Shown here one piece after another: positions 9,957 to 20,598 of a DNA stretch of 64,000 bases; positions within the stretch are counted from its first letter, which is position 1; every line of letters begins with the position of its first letter. The DNA is from an uncultured Alphaproteobacteria bacterium (GTDB lineage Bacteria > Pseudomonadota > Alphaproteobacteria > Caulobacterales > Caulobacteraceae). The position numbers and the translations under genes were made by a program. The notes beneath the pieces were generated by a model that worked only from the letters and a program-made list of their open reading frames with translations, was not told where the DNA came from and ran no database searches. Location of the stretch: assembly GCA_903860975.1 (NCBI GenBank), contig CAIOSI010000024.1:55698-119697 (forward strand). Reading direction: 5' to 3'.

Positions 9957-12410
9957 TTGGTCGCGCACAAGGGATTTCTGTTGACGTTCGCGTCAGTGAT
10001 TCCACTTCTCGTTATTGCGTCTCAAGCCTGGGCTGCGACAGAGGAGACGTCCAAAGACCTCGAGCAATTGACGGTGATCGGATCGCGCGCCCTTCCCCGC
10101 ACGGCGCTTGAAAGTCTTGCCCCCGTGGACGTTATTTCCCGCGAAGAAATCGATCATACGGCCTCGGGCGAACTGGTCGAAACCCTTGCCGCGCTTGTCC
10201 CGTCTTTTGACGTGCAGTCCCTTCCGGCGCTCGACGCCACAATCTTTGTTCGGCCCGCCCGGCTTCGCAATCTGTCCCCAGACCAGACCTTGGTGCTGTT
10301 GAACGGAAAGCGGGTTCATCGCTCGGCGATGATGATGAACCCCAGCTACGGCAGCGCCTTTCAAGCCCCAGACCTCGACCAGATCGCCGGGTCGGCGCTT
10401 GGCTCCATTGATGTTTTGCGTGATGGCGCGGCGGCTCAGTACGGCTCGGACGCCATCGCCGGGGTCATCAACTTAAACCTCGACGATAGCGCTGCGCCTC
10501 GGGCGTTCGCCCAGTATGGCCAGTATCGCCCCGGCGACGGCGAAGGCCCCCGGATCGGCCTACATTGGGGCTACAAGGCCGATGACGTCTTCATTGCCCT
10601 GACCGGCGAATATGTGAACACCGGCCTTACCTCGCGTTCTCAGCCCGGCACCAATCAGATAGCCTCTCAGGCGGCGTACCCGAGCCTGACCTTTCCCAAG
10701 CTCGAGGTGAACTGGGGCCAACCTTCGCGGGAAGCCACGCGCCTTGCCATGACCTCCGGCGCCGAGATCATGGGCGTCTCGCTTTACAGCTTCGGGACCT
10801 GGGGCCAGGGCCATGGCGTCGGCGACTTCAACTATCGCGGGCCTGTCGGCAGCTACGCCAGCGTCTTCAAGACCAGCGCCGCCTTCCCAGGCTGGGATCT
10901 GAGATCCATCTATCCCACGGGCTTCACGCCACATTTCGGGTCCAATGACCAGGACGTCAACCTTATCGCGGGCGCGAAGAAGGCGTTTGCCAACGGCCTG
11001 AAACTCGATTTCAGCATCGACTATGGTCGCAACCATATCGCCTATTCGATGACCAACTCCATCAACGCCTCGCTCGGCCCGAACAGCCCGACCAGCTTCA
11101 ATGACGGCGCGGTTGAGCAGACGGAAATGAACTACAACCTTGATGGGTCGATTCCGCTCAATGTGCCGCAAATGGCCAAGCCGGTCGTCCTGGCCTTCGG
11201 CGCCGAGCAGCGCTCCGAGCGCTATGTCATTAGCGCCGGAGATAAAGCCTCCTACGCGATCGGTCCGGGCGCACCAGGTCTAGCCTGCTGCTCCAGCGGA
11301 TTCCCGGGCTATACGCCGGCAAATGCCGGGGCCTGGAGCCAGACCACGTCAGCGGCCTATATCGACGTCGATACAACGCCAACAAAGGGCTGGAGCCTCG
11401 ACGGCGCGGTGCGTTACGAGGATTACAATACGTTCGGCGGGACGACGAATTGGAAGCTGGCGAGCCGTTACGAGGTCTCCGACCAGTTTGCCTTGCGGGG
11501 CTCTGTTTCAAGTGGTTTCCGCGCGCCCACGCCAGCCCAGCTTTACAGTGAGGGCCTCTCGCAGTTCCTGCCGTCCGCGACCGCGTCCATCACCACATCG
11601 GGGCGGTTCAGTCCTGTGGGGCCCGTCGCGAAAATCCTGAACGCTCGTCCAGGGGTGAATATCCAGGCTCTGCGACCGGAAACCTCGCATAACCTGTCCG
11701 GGGGGCTCGTCTGGCATTCCGGATTTGGTCTTGAAACCACCCTGGATGTCTACAAGATCGACATCGACCATCGCCTCAATAACTCGACGACCTACGTCCT
11801 GACGCCGGCCGAAACCGCCGCTCTCACGGCCTTGAATATTCCGAACCTGCAAGCCATTTCCCAGGCCAATTTCCTACAAAACGACTTCAACACCACCAAC
11901 AGTGGCGTGGATCTGGTCTCGGCCTACCGTCAGACGTTGGGCGGTGGCCAGATGGTTCTCACCACGGCGATCAGCTATATGGAAACCCGCGTGACCGGCG
12001 GCTCCAAATCGCTGAACCCCTACAGTAAGAAGGTCTACGAAGACGCTCTGCCAAAGCTGCGCGGTACGATCTCGGCAGACTATAAGCTTCAGGCCTTCGC
12101 CTTGAATGGACGGGTCCGCTACTATGGCAGCTGGTCGGATTTCACCGACACCTTCCCTGCCTCGGCCACCCCCAGTGCAGCTTATCCGACCTATCAAGCT
12201 CAGGTTTTTTCGCCGATCGGCTTCCTTGATCTGTCGGCGACCTACCAAGCCACCTCGAAGGTGACCTTGAGACTTGGTGCCGATAACGTTTTGGACACCT
12301 ATCCCAATCGCGCGCAGTCCCAAGCCTTCCGGGGCCTGATCTACTCGCGTAACACCCCCTACAGCACCGACGGGGCCTACTACTACGCCAGGATCGAAGC
12401 CAAGTTCTAA
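9957..12410 (+). CDS. TonB-dependent receptor
   Basis: Plug (LTVIGSRA...LVLLNGKRVHRSA...IDVLRDGAAAQYGSDAIAGVINL) and beta-barrel ending in aromatic F (YYARIEAKF); TTG start. Confidence 0.93.
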   Translation: MVAHKGFLLTFASVIPLLVIASQAWAATEETSKDLEQLTVIGSRALPRTALESLAPVDVISREEIDHTASGELVETLAALVPSFDVQSLPALDATIFVRPARLRNLSPDQTLVLLNGKRVHRSAMMMNPSYGSAFQAPDLDQIAGSALGSIDVLRDGAAAQYGSDAIAGVINLNLDDSAAPRAFAQYGQYRPGDGEGPRIGLHWGYKADDVFIALTGEYVNTGLTSRSQPGTNQIASQAAYPSLTFPKLEVNWGQPSREATRLAMTSGAEIMGVSLYSFGTWGQGHGVGDFNYRGPVGSYASVFKTSAAFPGWDLRSIYPTGFTPHFGSNDQDVNLIAGAKKAFANGLKLDFSIDYGRNHIAYSMTNSINASLGPNSPTSFNDGAVEQTEMNYNLDGSIPLNVPQMAKPVVLAFGAEQRSERYVISAGDKASYAIGPGAPGLACCSSGFPGYTPANAGAWSQTTSAAYIDVDTTPTKGWSLDGAVRYEDYNTFGGTTNWKLASRYEVSDQFALRGSVSSGFRAPTPAQLYSEGLSQFLPSATASITTSGRFSPVGPVAKILNARPGVNIQALRPETSHNLSGGLVWHSGFGLETTLDVYKIDIDHRLNNSTTYVLTPAETAALTALNIPNLQAISQANFLQNDFNTTNSGVDLVSAYRQTLGGGQMVLTTAISYMETRVTGGSKSLNPYSKKVYEDALPKLRGTISADYKLQAFALNGRVRYYGSWSDFTDTFPASATPSAAYPTYQAQVFSPIGFLDLSATYQATSKVTLRLGADNVLDTYPNRAQSQAFRGLIYSRNTPYSTDGAYYYARIEAKF

Positions 12411-12512
12411 GCTCAGATCTCGTGGGGCCTGTGGTACTGCGGCTGCGATGACGTCTGGCAAAACAGCCTGGGACGAGGCCACATTCATCGCGGCCAGAGC
12501 AGGATGACGTCC

Positions 12513-12714
12513 AGGTGGCCGAAGGCTAGGTGATGGGTGGCCGCGCGTTCGTATCGGGTTGCGAAGCGCTGTCAGGACCGGAGCTTCTTGAAGTCGCGCT
12601 CGATTGGGGTCTTGAGTTTGAAGGCGCTCGTGTCGTGGGGGATCGCCGACTTGCGTGAGCGATCGCGAGGGATGGCGATCTCAGCATCGATCTGGTCCAA
12701 GGGCTGGCGCAGGC
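12513..12714 (-). mobile_element. IS5-family transposase C-terminal remnant, copy 2
   Basis: Reverse strand DQIDAEIAIPRDRSRKSAIPHDTSAFKLKTPIERDFKKLRS*QRFATRYERAATHHLAFGHLDVILLWPR*; same orientation as copy 1. Confidence 0.75.
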
Positions 12715-12950
12715 TGGCGATCGCATAGCGATGACGAAATAGCTTCAGCCAACCCACATTTAGAACTTTGTTCGGCGGCGTCGCGCGCACGCCGCCGGTT
12801 AGAGTTTGAACCGTTTGAAATCCCTAGACAGGTGCCGGTTTAGGGGGCTTTTGCACCTGCAGGGTGCCAACGGCTTTGGTGGATCGTTTGTGGTGAGGCT
12901 CGAGCGAGCCCAGGTGAATTCGCCACCCTGCCGAGCGACGTTGGGGATCT

Positions 12951-15203
12951 CTAGAGCCGCCCTTTGCGGAACCGCTCCGCCGCTTCTGCGCGCGCCTCCG
13001 ACTTCACCCGCCGAACCGCGCCTCGGTCGACCTCTTCGCCGGGCGCGGTCAAAATCTCGTTAGCGAACTCGAGGTCGAGCATCTTCAACCGTTTGATCTC
13101 GTCGCGCAGCCGCGCGGCCTCTTCGAATTCAAGGTTTGAGGCGGCGGTCCGCATGCGCCCTTCCAGATCGCGCAAGGTGGCTTTGAAATTATCGCCCAAG
13201 AAGGGCTTCGAGCCGTCCTGCGCCACGCCCACGGGCACGGTGACCCGGTCCTTCTCGTAGGGGCTGGCAAGGATATCCTTGATGCGGCTTTTGATGCTGG
13301 CCGGCGTGATGCCGTGTTCGGTGTTGTAGCTTTCCTGCTTTTCCCGTCGCCGCTGGGTCTCGGCCATGGCCCGTTCCATCGAACCCGTGATGGTGTCAGC
13401 GTAAAGGATCACCCGCCCGTCCACGTTGCGCGCTGCGCGCCCGATGGTCTGGATCAACGAAGTCTCTGATCGCAGGAAGCCTTCTTTATCGGCATCCAGG
13501 ATGGCGACCAGTCCGCACTCTGGAATGTCCAGACCTTCGCGCAGCAGGTTGATGCCCACCAGCGCATCGAAGGCACCAAGCCGCAGATCGCGGATGATCT
13601 CGATCCGCTCCAGGGTGTCGACGTCGGAGTGCATGTAGCGAACCCTCAGGCCCTGCTCGTGCATGTACTCGGTCAGATCCTCAGCCATCTTTTTGGTCAG
13701 GACGGTGATCAAGGCGCGGTAGCCTTGAGCTGCGACCTGCCGGACCTGGTCGATCACATCGTCGACCTGACTGAATCCGTCCTTGCTGACCGGTTTGATC
13801 TCCACTGGTGGGTCGATCAGGCCTGTTGGACGGATTACCTGCTCAGTAAAAACGCCCTTGGTGCGCTCCATTTCCCAGGTGCCAGGGGTGGCTGAGACGT
13901 GCACCGTGTCCGGCCGCATGGCGTCCCACTCCTCGAACTTGAGCGGGCGGTTATCGATGGCCGAGGGCAAGCGGAAGCCATACTCGGCCAGCGTGAATTT
14001 CCGCCGATAGTCTCCCCGGTACATGCCGCCGATCTGCGGCACGGTCTGGTGGCTCTCGTCAACGAACAGCAAGGCGTTGTCGGGGATGTATTCGAAGAAG
14101 GTCGGCGGTGGCTCGCCGGCCCGGCGCCCCGTCAGGTATCGGCTGTAGTTTTCGATACCAGCGCACGAGCCCGTCGCCTGGATCATTTCCATGTCAAAAG
14201 TTGTCCGCTGTTCCAGCCTTTGGGCTTCCAGCAGCTTGCCCTCAGCCACCATCCAGTCGAGCCGCTCCTTCAGCTCCTCTTTGATGTGGGTGATCGCCTG
14301 ATTGAGCGTTGGGCGCGGCGTCACATAGTGGCTGTTGGCGTAGATTTTTACGCCTTTGAGGTCTGCTGTCTTCTTGCCGGTCAGCGGGTCGAATTCGGTG
14401 ATGGCTTCGATCTCGTCGCCGAACAGGCTGATACGCCAGGCGCGGTCCTCGTAGTGGGCGGGGAAGATCTCGATGGTGTCGCCACGCCGGCGGAAGGTCC
14501 CGCGCTCGAAGGCTTGGTCGTTGCGCTTGTATTGTTGGGCTACGAGGTCGCCCATCAGCTTCTTTTCGTCGATCCGCTGGCCCGGCTCGAGTGTGAAGGT
14601 CATCGCCGTGTAGGTCTCGACCGAGCCTATCCCGTAGATGCACGAGACGGACGCCACGACGATCACGTCGTCGCGCTCCAGGATCGCGCGGGTGGCAGAG
14701 TGCCTCATCCGGTCGATCTGCTCGTTAATCGATGAGTCCTTTTCGATGTAGGTGTCGGTGCGCGGTACGTAGGCCTCAGGCTGGTAGTAGTCGTAGTAGG
14801 ATACGAAGAACTCCACCGCGTTCTGCGGGAAGAAGCTTTTGAACTCGCTATAGAGCTGAGCGGCGAGCGTCTTGTTGGGCGCCAAGATCAAGGCCGGTCG
14901 CTGGGTGAGTTCGATGATCTTGGCCATCGTGAACGTCTTGCCGGACCCGGTGACGCCGAGCAGCACTTGATCATGCTCGCGGGCGTTAACGCCTTCCACG
15001 AGCTCTGGGATCGCGGTTAGCTGGTCGCCGGCCGGCTCATAGTCGCTGACGAGTTTGAAGAGTTGGCCGCCTTCGGACTTGGCGGGTCGGTCTGGCCGGT
15101 GCGGCTTCCAGAGCATCGGCATCGTGTTCTCGTCATAGTCGAACGAGGCGGCGATATCAGCGACGTTGGTGACAGGTGCTGGAGAACGGGCCATGACCCG
15201 CAA
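12951..15203 (-). CDS. uvrB: Excinuclease ABC subunit UvrB
   Basis: [55 protein letters not shown]-terminal UVR motif. Confidence 0.98.
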   Translation of the reverse strand: MRVMARSPAPVTNVADIAASFDYDENTMPMLWKPHRPDRPAKSEGGQLFKLVSDYEPAGDQLTAIPELVEGVNAREHDQVLLGVTGSGKTFTMAKIIELTQRPALILAPNKTLAAQLYSEFKSFFPQNAVEFFVSYYDYYQPEAYVPRTDTYIEKDSSINEQIDRMRHSATRAILERDDVIVVASVSCIYGIGSVETYTAMTFTLEPGQRIDEKKLMGDLVAQQYKRNDQAFERGTFRRRGDTIEIFPAHYEDRAWRISLFGDEIEAITEFDPLTGKKTADLKGVKIYANSHYVTPRPTLNQAITHIKEELKERLDWMVAEGKLLEAQRLEQRTTFDMEMIQATGSCAGIENYSRYLTGRRAGEPPPTFFEYIPDNALLFVDESHQTVPQIGGMYRGDYRRKFTLAEYGFRLPSAIDNRPLKFEEWDAMRPDTVHVSATPGTWEMERTKGVFTEQVIRPTGLIDPPVEIKPVSKDGFSQVDDVIDQVRQVAAQGYRALITVLTKKMAEDLTEYMHEQGLRVRYMHSDVDTLERIEIIRDLRLGAFDALVGINLLREGLDIPECGLVAILDADKEGFLRSETSLIQTIGRAARNVDGRVILYADTITGSMERAMAETQRRREKQESYNTEHGITPASIKSRIKDILASPYEKDRVTVPVGVAQDGSKPFLGDNFKATLRDLEGRMRTAASNLEFEEAARLRDEIKRLKMLDLEFANEILTAPGEEVDRGAVRRVKSEARAEAAERFRKGRL

Positions 15204-15294
15204 GGTAGGTTTTCAGGAGGCCCAGCGCCACCCCATGGAACGCTGTTGCTGACAATGGGTTGGCAGGCGCAAGGTGCAAAAAACCGGAGGACCC

Positions 15295-15687
15295 ATGGCA
15301 AAAGACCACCTCGATGCAGAGGCCATTCGCGCTGCCCAGGGCGTGCTCGACGCGTTCATGACGGCGTTCAACGCGCGCGACATCCCAGCCTTCGAGGCGA
15401 CCTTCAATTTCCCAAGCGTGCGGTTGGCAAGCCAGGGGTTGGTGATCATAAACGCCGGCGACATGAAATCGGAGCGCTTCACCAGCGGCGCGCTGGTCGA
15501 TTGGCATCACTCAGCTTGGGATCGCCGCCACGTCATCCACGCCAGCTCCGACAAGGTGCATATCGACACTCGCTTCACCCGCTACCGCAAAGACGGCTCG
15601 GTGATCGGCGGGTTCGATTCGATCTATGTCGTCACTCGCCAGGACGGCCACTGGGGCGTGAAGGTCAGGTCGAGCTTCGCGCCTTAG
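15295..15687 (+). CDS. Hypothetical protein, NTF2/SnoaL-like fold
   Basis: AQGVLDAFMTAFNARDIPAFEATFNFPSVRLASQ...DSIYVVTRQDGHWGVKVRSSFAP. Confidence 0.65.
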   Translation: MAKDHLDAEAIRAAQGVLDAFMTAFNARDIPAFEATFNFPSVRLASQGLVIINAGDMKSERFTSGALVDWHHSAWDRRHVIHASSDKVHIDTRFTRYRKDGSVIGGFDSIYVVTRQDGHWGVKVRSSFAP

Positions 15688-16607
15688 TTCTTGCGCCGAG
15701 CATTCAGCCAATCCTTGATCGTTCGGTCGACCAGATCTTGGGCGTCGTGCTGCACAAAATGTCCTGCCGACGGGATCATCAGGATGGTCGAGTCGGCGGC
15801 AACGTAATTCCAGGTCCCCGCATGGCCAGCCGCGTTGAGTGCTGTGTCCTTCATTCCGTGGATCACCAGCACGGGAACTTTGATTGACGGATAGGTCTGC
15901 GCGGGCGGCGGCGGCTCGCCAGGCGTGATCTTGGGATAGTTGGCGCGATAGTAATTCATCATCGCGGCGAAGTCGGAACGCTTGAAGGCCTCGACATACC
16001 CAGCCTTCTCCGCTGGGTCCTTATTGGCCATTGAGGCTAGGCGCTCAGCCGTCAAGTTCTTCTCGGACCCTTCTTTTTGGAAGTCGCGCGCGTATTGGCT
16101 GTTGGACTGCTGATCCTTGTTGGTCGCCAGCTCTCGGGCCATGCCCGCTGGGTGGGGTACGGCCATAATGACGAGCTTGTTTACGAGATCGGGGCGGGTC
16201 AATACCGTCTGCCAACTGATCGCCGCACCCCAGTCGTGGCCAATCAGTATGGTCGAGGTCTGCCCCTCCGCCTTGATCACGGCGTCAATATCGCCGATCA
16301 GGTTGGGCATGGCGTAGGCGGCAACGCCCTGAGGTTTATCGGAGAGGTTGTAGCCCCGAGTGTCCATGGCCGCGACGCGGTAGCCGGCCGCCGACAGTGT
16401 GGCCATCAAAGGTTTCCAGGTCGCCCAATAGTCGGGAAAGCCGTGTACGAGCACAACCAGCGGACCCTTGCCTTCAACCACGTAGTGGATCTTCACTCCG
16501 CTGTTATTGGCGTACTTGTCCTGAGACTTGACGCTGGGCGCGCCGTGCGCGGCGAAGGCCAGGGTCATCGCAACGGCGACGAGACCGGCCAGGGTCAGTT
16601 TGCGCAT
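15684..16607 (-). CDS. Alpha/beta hydrolase (epoxide-hydrolase-like), secreted
   Basis: Signal peptide; VLVHGFPDYWATWKPL, LIGHDWGAAISWQ nucleophile elbow, SAGHFVQHDAQDLV. Confidence 0.9.
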   Translation of the reverse strand: MRKLTLAGLVAVAMTLAFAAHGAPSVKSQDKYANNSGVKIHYVVEGKGPLVVLVHGFPDYWATWKPLMATLSAAGYRVAAMDTRGYNLSDKPQGVAAYAMPNLIGDIDAVIKAEGQTSTILIGHDWGAAISWQTVLTRPDLVNKLVIMAVPHPAGMARELATNKDQQSNSQYARDFQKEGSEKNLTAERLASMANKDPAEKAGYVEAFKRSDFAAMMNYYRANYPKITPGEPPPPAQTYPSIKVPVLVIHGMKDTALNAAGHAGTWNYVAADSTILMIPSAGHFVQHDAQDLVDRTIKDWLNARRKN

Positions 16608-16637
16608 CTTTGGAAGCCTCCTGTTTCGCTGACCATA

Positions 16638-16657
16638 ACACCGCTTACGGTGTAAGC
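16638..16657. promoter_or_regulatory. Overlapping palindromes upstream of the alpha/beta hydrolase (TetR-type operator candidate)
   Basis: ACACCG-CTTA-CGGTGT overlapping GCTTAC-GGT-GTAAGC about 30 nt upstream of the start codon. Confidence 0.5.
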
Positions 16658-17150
16658 GACAAGAGCCCTCGGCCTCGGTGCGCGGCCGTCTTCGTCAAAT
16701 AGTCTGCCTTCTGAGGGTGAGATGTTCGATGCCCTTTGACTGAAACTGCGCTGCCGATCGCCCATCGCGGCCCCGCTTGGGCAAATCGACGCGAAGATTC
16801 CTGACCCGCGGGAAGTCGGGAGGAGCCGTGCGTCCCTGTCGCCGTTCCCAGGGTGGGCGCTTCGTCCTGACCCGCCTTGCCCAAACGTTGGACGGGGGTA
16901 ACGCCTCGGTTGCTGGAATTCAAAAGGGCGAGCGCAATGGACCTCATCTCGCGCCGTCCAGCCGCCGTTGGCCGTCAGTCACCCGGCTCGTCAGGCCTCC
17001 GTTATGGGGTGTGAGTTGCGGGGCGTACGGCTGTCTCGCTGACAAGGGCCTGAGGCTTTCCGCAGCTGACCAATGAGCGGATGCGCGGGGTCCATCTTGC
17101 CCAAAATCACCGCTAAGCGCCCGTGCGAGCCGCGGCTTTAGCTTTTGTGG

Positions 17151-17348
17151 TCAAGGGTGTGGCTTGGATTCTTCCTGGACTTTACCCACGACGGCACCCG
17201 CTGCGCCGCCGAGCGCTGCGCCTACCGGGCCCGCGACGACGGCACCTACGACGGCCCCTGTGGCGGCCTTCTGTTCGGTCGTCGTGCTGCACGCGCCAAG
17301 CGCCAGGAACACGCTGGCGATCGCCAGCAAGCTAAGCGTCTTGCGCAC
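17151..17348 (-). CDS. Small glycine-zipper lipoprotein
   Basis: GTG start; (V)RKTLSLLAIASVFLALGACSTTTEQKAATGAVVGAVVAGPVGAALGGAAGAVVGK. Confidence 0.75.
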   Translation of the reverse strand: MRKTLSLLAIASVFLALGACSTTTEQKAATGAVVGAVVAGPVGAALGGAAGAVVGKVQEESKPHP

Positions 17349-17682
17349 GGTGGATCTCCAATTCGGGGGGCGTCGCAAAGCACAACGTGACGGCTCGGCT
17401 CGAGGTTCCGCGCAACGATAAATAGGGCCGCGCTCAGCGGTTGAATCGTGTCCGAAACAACCGAAAAAACAGTCATTAACACCTGTGCGGCAACGCCCCA
17501 TTTCATGTTGCAATGCAAGATAGACTTGCCAAGTCGGCCTAATTTGTTCATAGACGCTTCACAAATTGCCGTCGCCCACCCCCATGAGTCCCGGGGTTGG
17601 CCAGCCAGCGGTCACTGCCAGCAAGAGCAGGGGCGACCGTGGCGACAATGTCGGGGGGCAGTTCGCCCTCGTCGTGTAGGAC

Positions 17683-18675
17683 ATGCTCATTTTGCCATCT
17701 GCAACACAGGCTCGCGCCGATCGGCGCGTGCTGTTCAGCGCCGCGTTGATGGGTTCCGGCATCGGCCTGGCCCTCGGCGTCAGTTATCTTTCGGCAGGGA
17801 TGGCGCAAGCCTCCGCTGACCACCTTAGAGCCGCCCGGATCGCGCAAGCCGCACAGGGTGGATTCTCCGAAGCCATGCTGCGGCGCGAAATGAATCGCAT
17901 GGATCCGGCTGCCTTACGCGTGGCCCGGGCCCATGATGGTCTGGCCGCCCACAGCGAGCGGGATCTGGCCCAAGCATGGCGCTCGCCAATCGATGAGCGG
18001 TCCGCCGTGGGCCATCGCGTTTCACCCCTCGAAAGCGCCCGGCAACTCGATTGTCTGACGCAAGCTGTCTATTTCGAAGCACGTGGCGAGACCCCCCGCG
18101 GTCAGGCCGCAGTTGCTCAGGTCGTGATGAACCGGGTGAATAGTCCGTCCTTCCCAAAGACGGTTTGCGGTGTCGTCTTCCAAGGCGCCGCCAGCCACGG
18201 CTGCCAGTTCAGCTTCGCCTGCGACGGCTCGATGCGCCACGGCGTTGAGGTCGATGCCTGGGACCGTGCGCGATTGATCGCTGAACGGTCTTTGTCGGGG
18301 GTTGTGCTGGCGGATATCGGCAGTGCGACCCACTTCCACACAACCGCCGTTCAGCCCAATTGGGGATCGCAGATGCTGCGTGTCGCTCAGGTTGGCCTGC
18401 ACGTCTTCTATCGCCTCAATCCGCATTCTCAGGTGGTGCAACCTGATGTCGATCGACGCGCCGTTTTCGTGAGCCTGCCGATTGGATCTGGCGGTAACTT
18501 TCGTGTGGCCGCCGCGATTTTGGAAAAAGCCGCCGACGCAACCGCTGTCGCAGCGGGGCTTTCGTCTGTTGAATCCAAGGCTGCGCCGCTCAAGCCCACC
18601 GAGGCACCTTCTGGCCTCTCGAAGGCGTCCGAACCGCCGAGCTCGGGGCAACCTACCGATATTGCCGCGTCCTGA
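17683..18675 (+). CDS. Cell wall hydrolase, SleB family
   Basis: CLTQAVYFEARGETPRGQAAVAQVVMNRVNSPSFPKTVCGVVFQG...GCQFSFACDG. Confidence 0.88.
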   Translation: MLILPSATQARADRRVLFSAALMGSGIGLALGVSYLSAGMAQASADHLRAARIAQAAQGGFSEAMLRREMNRMDPAALRVARAHDGLAAHSERDLAQAWRSPIDERSAVGHRVSPLESARQLDCLTQAVYFEARGETPRGQAAVAQVVMNRVNSPSFPKTVCGVVFQGAASHGCQFSFACDGSMRHGVEVDAWDRARLIAERSLSGVVLADIGSATHFHTTAVQPNWGSQMLRVAQVGLHVFYRLNPHSQVVQPDVDRRAVFVSLPIGSGGNFRVAAAILEKAADATAVAAGLSSVESKAAPLKPTEAPSGLSKASEPPSSGQPTDIAAS

Positions 18676-18840
18676 CGGCCTGCGACTTGCACGCGTGGGC
18701 GTCCCAGCCAGGCTTGCCGGCCTGAGCCCATTTCTGGGCCCTTGCCGCAGATCGTGCCCGGCGAGTCGACCAAAGCCTTCCACTGGCGAGGGGTACACGA
18801 TAGGAAAACCCCCTGCATAACAGTGGAATGGAGCCTGGCG

Positions 18841-20574
18841 ATGAGTGTTAAGCATAGGACGGCAGCAGCCGTCGGGCTCGGATCAGCACTGCTGTTGGCT
18901 CTTGGCGCGACATTTTCCGTTCAGGCTCAACCGAAGGCTCCCTCAGCCAAGGCCGCGGCTTGCCCGGGCGGCGATATGGGCATCACCCTGCCACCCGGCT
19001 TCTGCGCGACCATTTTCGCCGACAACCTCGGCAATACCCGCCATATCGTCGTCGCGGCCGATGGTACGCTCTATGCCAACACCTGGAACGGCTCGTCTTA
19101 TTTCCGGGGCACGATGGCAAACCCGACCGGCTTCCTGGTCGCCGTCCAGGATACCCTTCACTCAGGCAAGGCCGATAAGGTCACCTATTTTGGCGTGACG
19201 TCCGCCGAGGGCTCGAAGGGCGGCACCGGTGTCGGCCTCTACAAGGGTTTCGTCTATGCGGAAATGAACGATCAAATCGTCCGCTATCGGCTGACCGCGG
19301 GCTCGGATATCCCGACCGGCAGGCCTCAGGTTGTGCTCTCAGGAATGCCGCTGGGCGGAGACCACCCGATGCATCCCTTCGCGATCAACGCCAAGGGCCA
19401 GATGTTCGTCGACATGGGTAGCGCGACCAATTCTTGCCAGCCGAAAAACCGCCAGCCGGGCGTGCCGGGTGCTGAGCCCTGCGTCGAGAAAGAGACTCGC
19501 GGTGGAACCTGGCTCTATTCTGCCGACAAGCTGGACCAGAAATTCTCGCCAGCCGAACGCTATGCCACCGGAATCCGCAATGGGATGGGTCTGTCGTTCG
19601 ACGCGTCTGGGCGCCTCTTCGCCACCCAGCATGGGCGCGACCAGCTGATCCAGAATTGGGGTAAGCTTTACCCGGACGTAAAAGCGACGACCGAGCTCCC
19701 AGCAGAGGAGCTGATGCTGGTCAAGCAGGGCGGCGACTACGGATGGCCCAATTGTTATTATGACAACGTCCAACAAAAGCTGGTGCTCGCCCCGGAATAC
19801 GGCGGTGACGGTGGCAAGACGCTCGGTGTCTGCGCCGACAAGACCCCTCCCGTGGCGGCCTTTCCGGCCCACTGGGCACCCAACGGCATGCAGATCTACA
19901 ACGCCAAGGCCTTCCCGGCAGCTTATCAAGGTGGCGCTTTCATCGCCTTCCACGGCTCGTGGAACCGGACGCCCGCGGTACAAGATGGCTTCAACGTGGT
20001 CTTCCAACCTCTGAAGGACGGCAAGGCCAGCGGGAACTATTTGGTGTTCGCTGACGGCTTTGCAGGGCCAGGCAAGGCCACGGGAAAGGCGGTTTTCCGT
20101 CCAACCGGCATCGCGGTCGGTCCAGATGGGGCGCTCTACATCTCTGAGGATACCAAGGGCCGCATCTGGAAGGTGACCTATCAGGGCCCTGCGAATGCCC
20201 CGGCCTCGGCTGCGCCGCAACCGACCTATGAAACCCAGACGACCGCCGCTGGCGACACCTCGGTCCTGCCTGTTCCCAGCGGCACCACCGCAGCCCAGGT
20301 CGCCCACGGTCAAGCGGTGTTCAAAGCCGGCTCCTGCGGCGCCTGCCATGGGCCAGACGCGACGGGCGGCCCGCTCGGTCCGCCACTCAACACCGGCAGC
20401 CCGCTCTGGACCGACGGTGGATTGGCTTCGATCACGGATCTGATCACCAAGGGTGTGCCGACGCCAAAGCAATATCGCAGTCCCATGCCGCCGATGGGAG
20501 GCGCACAGCTTTCGTCAGACGATTTGTCCGCCGTCGCCGCCTACGTCTGGGCGGTCGGCCACCAGAAGAAGTGA
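18841..20574 (+). CDS. PQQ/sorbosone dehydrogenase-like protein with C-terminal cytochrome c domain
   Basis: Glucose/sorbosone dehydrogenase beta-propeller (NGMGLSFDASGRLFATQHGRDQL; FHGSWNRTP) plus haem motif CGACHGPDATGG. Confidence 0.85.
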   Translation: MSVKHRTAAAVGLGSALLLALGATFSVQAQPKAPSAKAAACPGGDMGITLPPGFCATIFADNLGNTRHIVVAADGTLYANTWNGSSYFRGTMANPTGFLVAVQDTLHSGKADKVTYFGVTSAEGSKGGTGVGLYKGFVYAEMNDQIVRYRLTAGSDIPTGRPQVVLSGMPLGGDHPMHPFAINAKGQMFVDMGSATNSCQPKNRQPGVPGAEPCVEKETRGGTWLYSADKLDQKFSPAERYATGIRNGMGLSFDASGRLFATQHGRDQLIQNWGKLYPDVKATTELPAEELMLVKQGGDYGWPNCYYDNVQQKLVLAPEYGGDGGKTLGVCADKTPPVAAFPAHWAPNGMQIYNAKAFPAAYQGGAFIAFHGSWNRTPAVQDGFNVVFQPLKDGKASGNYLVFADGFAGPGKATGKAVFRPTGIAVGPDGALYISEDTKGRIWKVTYQGPANAPASAAPQPTYETQTTAAGDTSVLPVPSGTTAAQVAHGQAVFKAGSCGACHGPDATGGPLGPPLNTGSPLWTDGGLASITDLITKGVPTPKQYRSPMPPMGGAQLSSDDLSAVAAYVWAVGHQKK

Positions 20575-20598
20575 CAAGAAGACTTGGGACAGAGGCAA

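Noticed and set aside
14242-14643. Antisense or alternative-frame long ORFs inside uvrB and other genes (e.g. 13899-14735 +)
   Set aside because: Shadow ORFs of high-GC codon bias; the uvrB frame is clearly the coding one
19339-20472. 377-aa minus-strand ORF
   Set aside because: Lies opposite the sorbosone dehydrogenase/cytochrome c gene; arginine-rich shadow ORF
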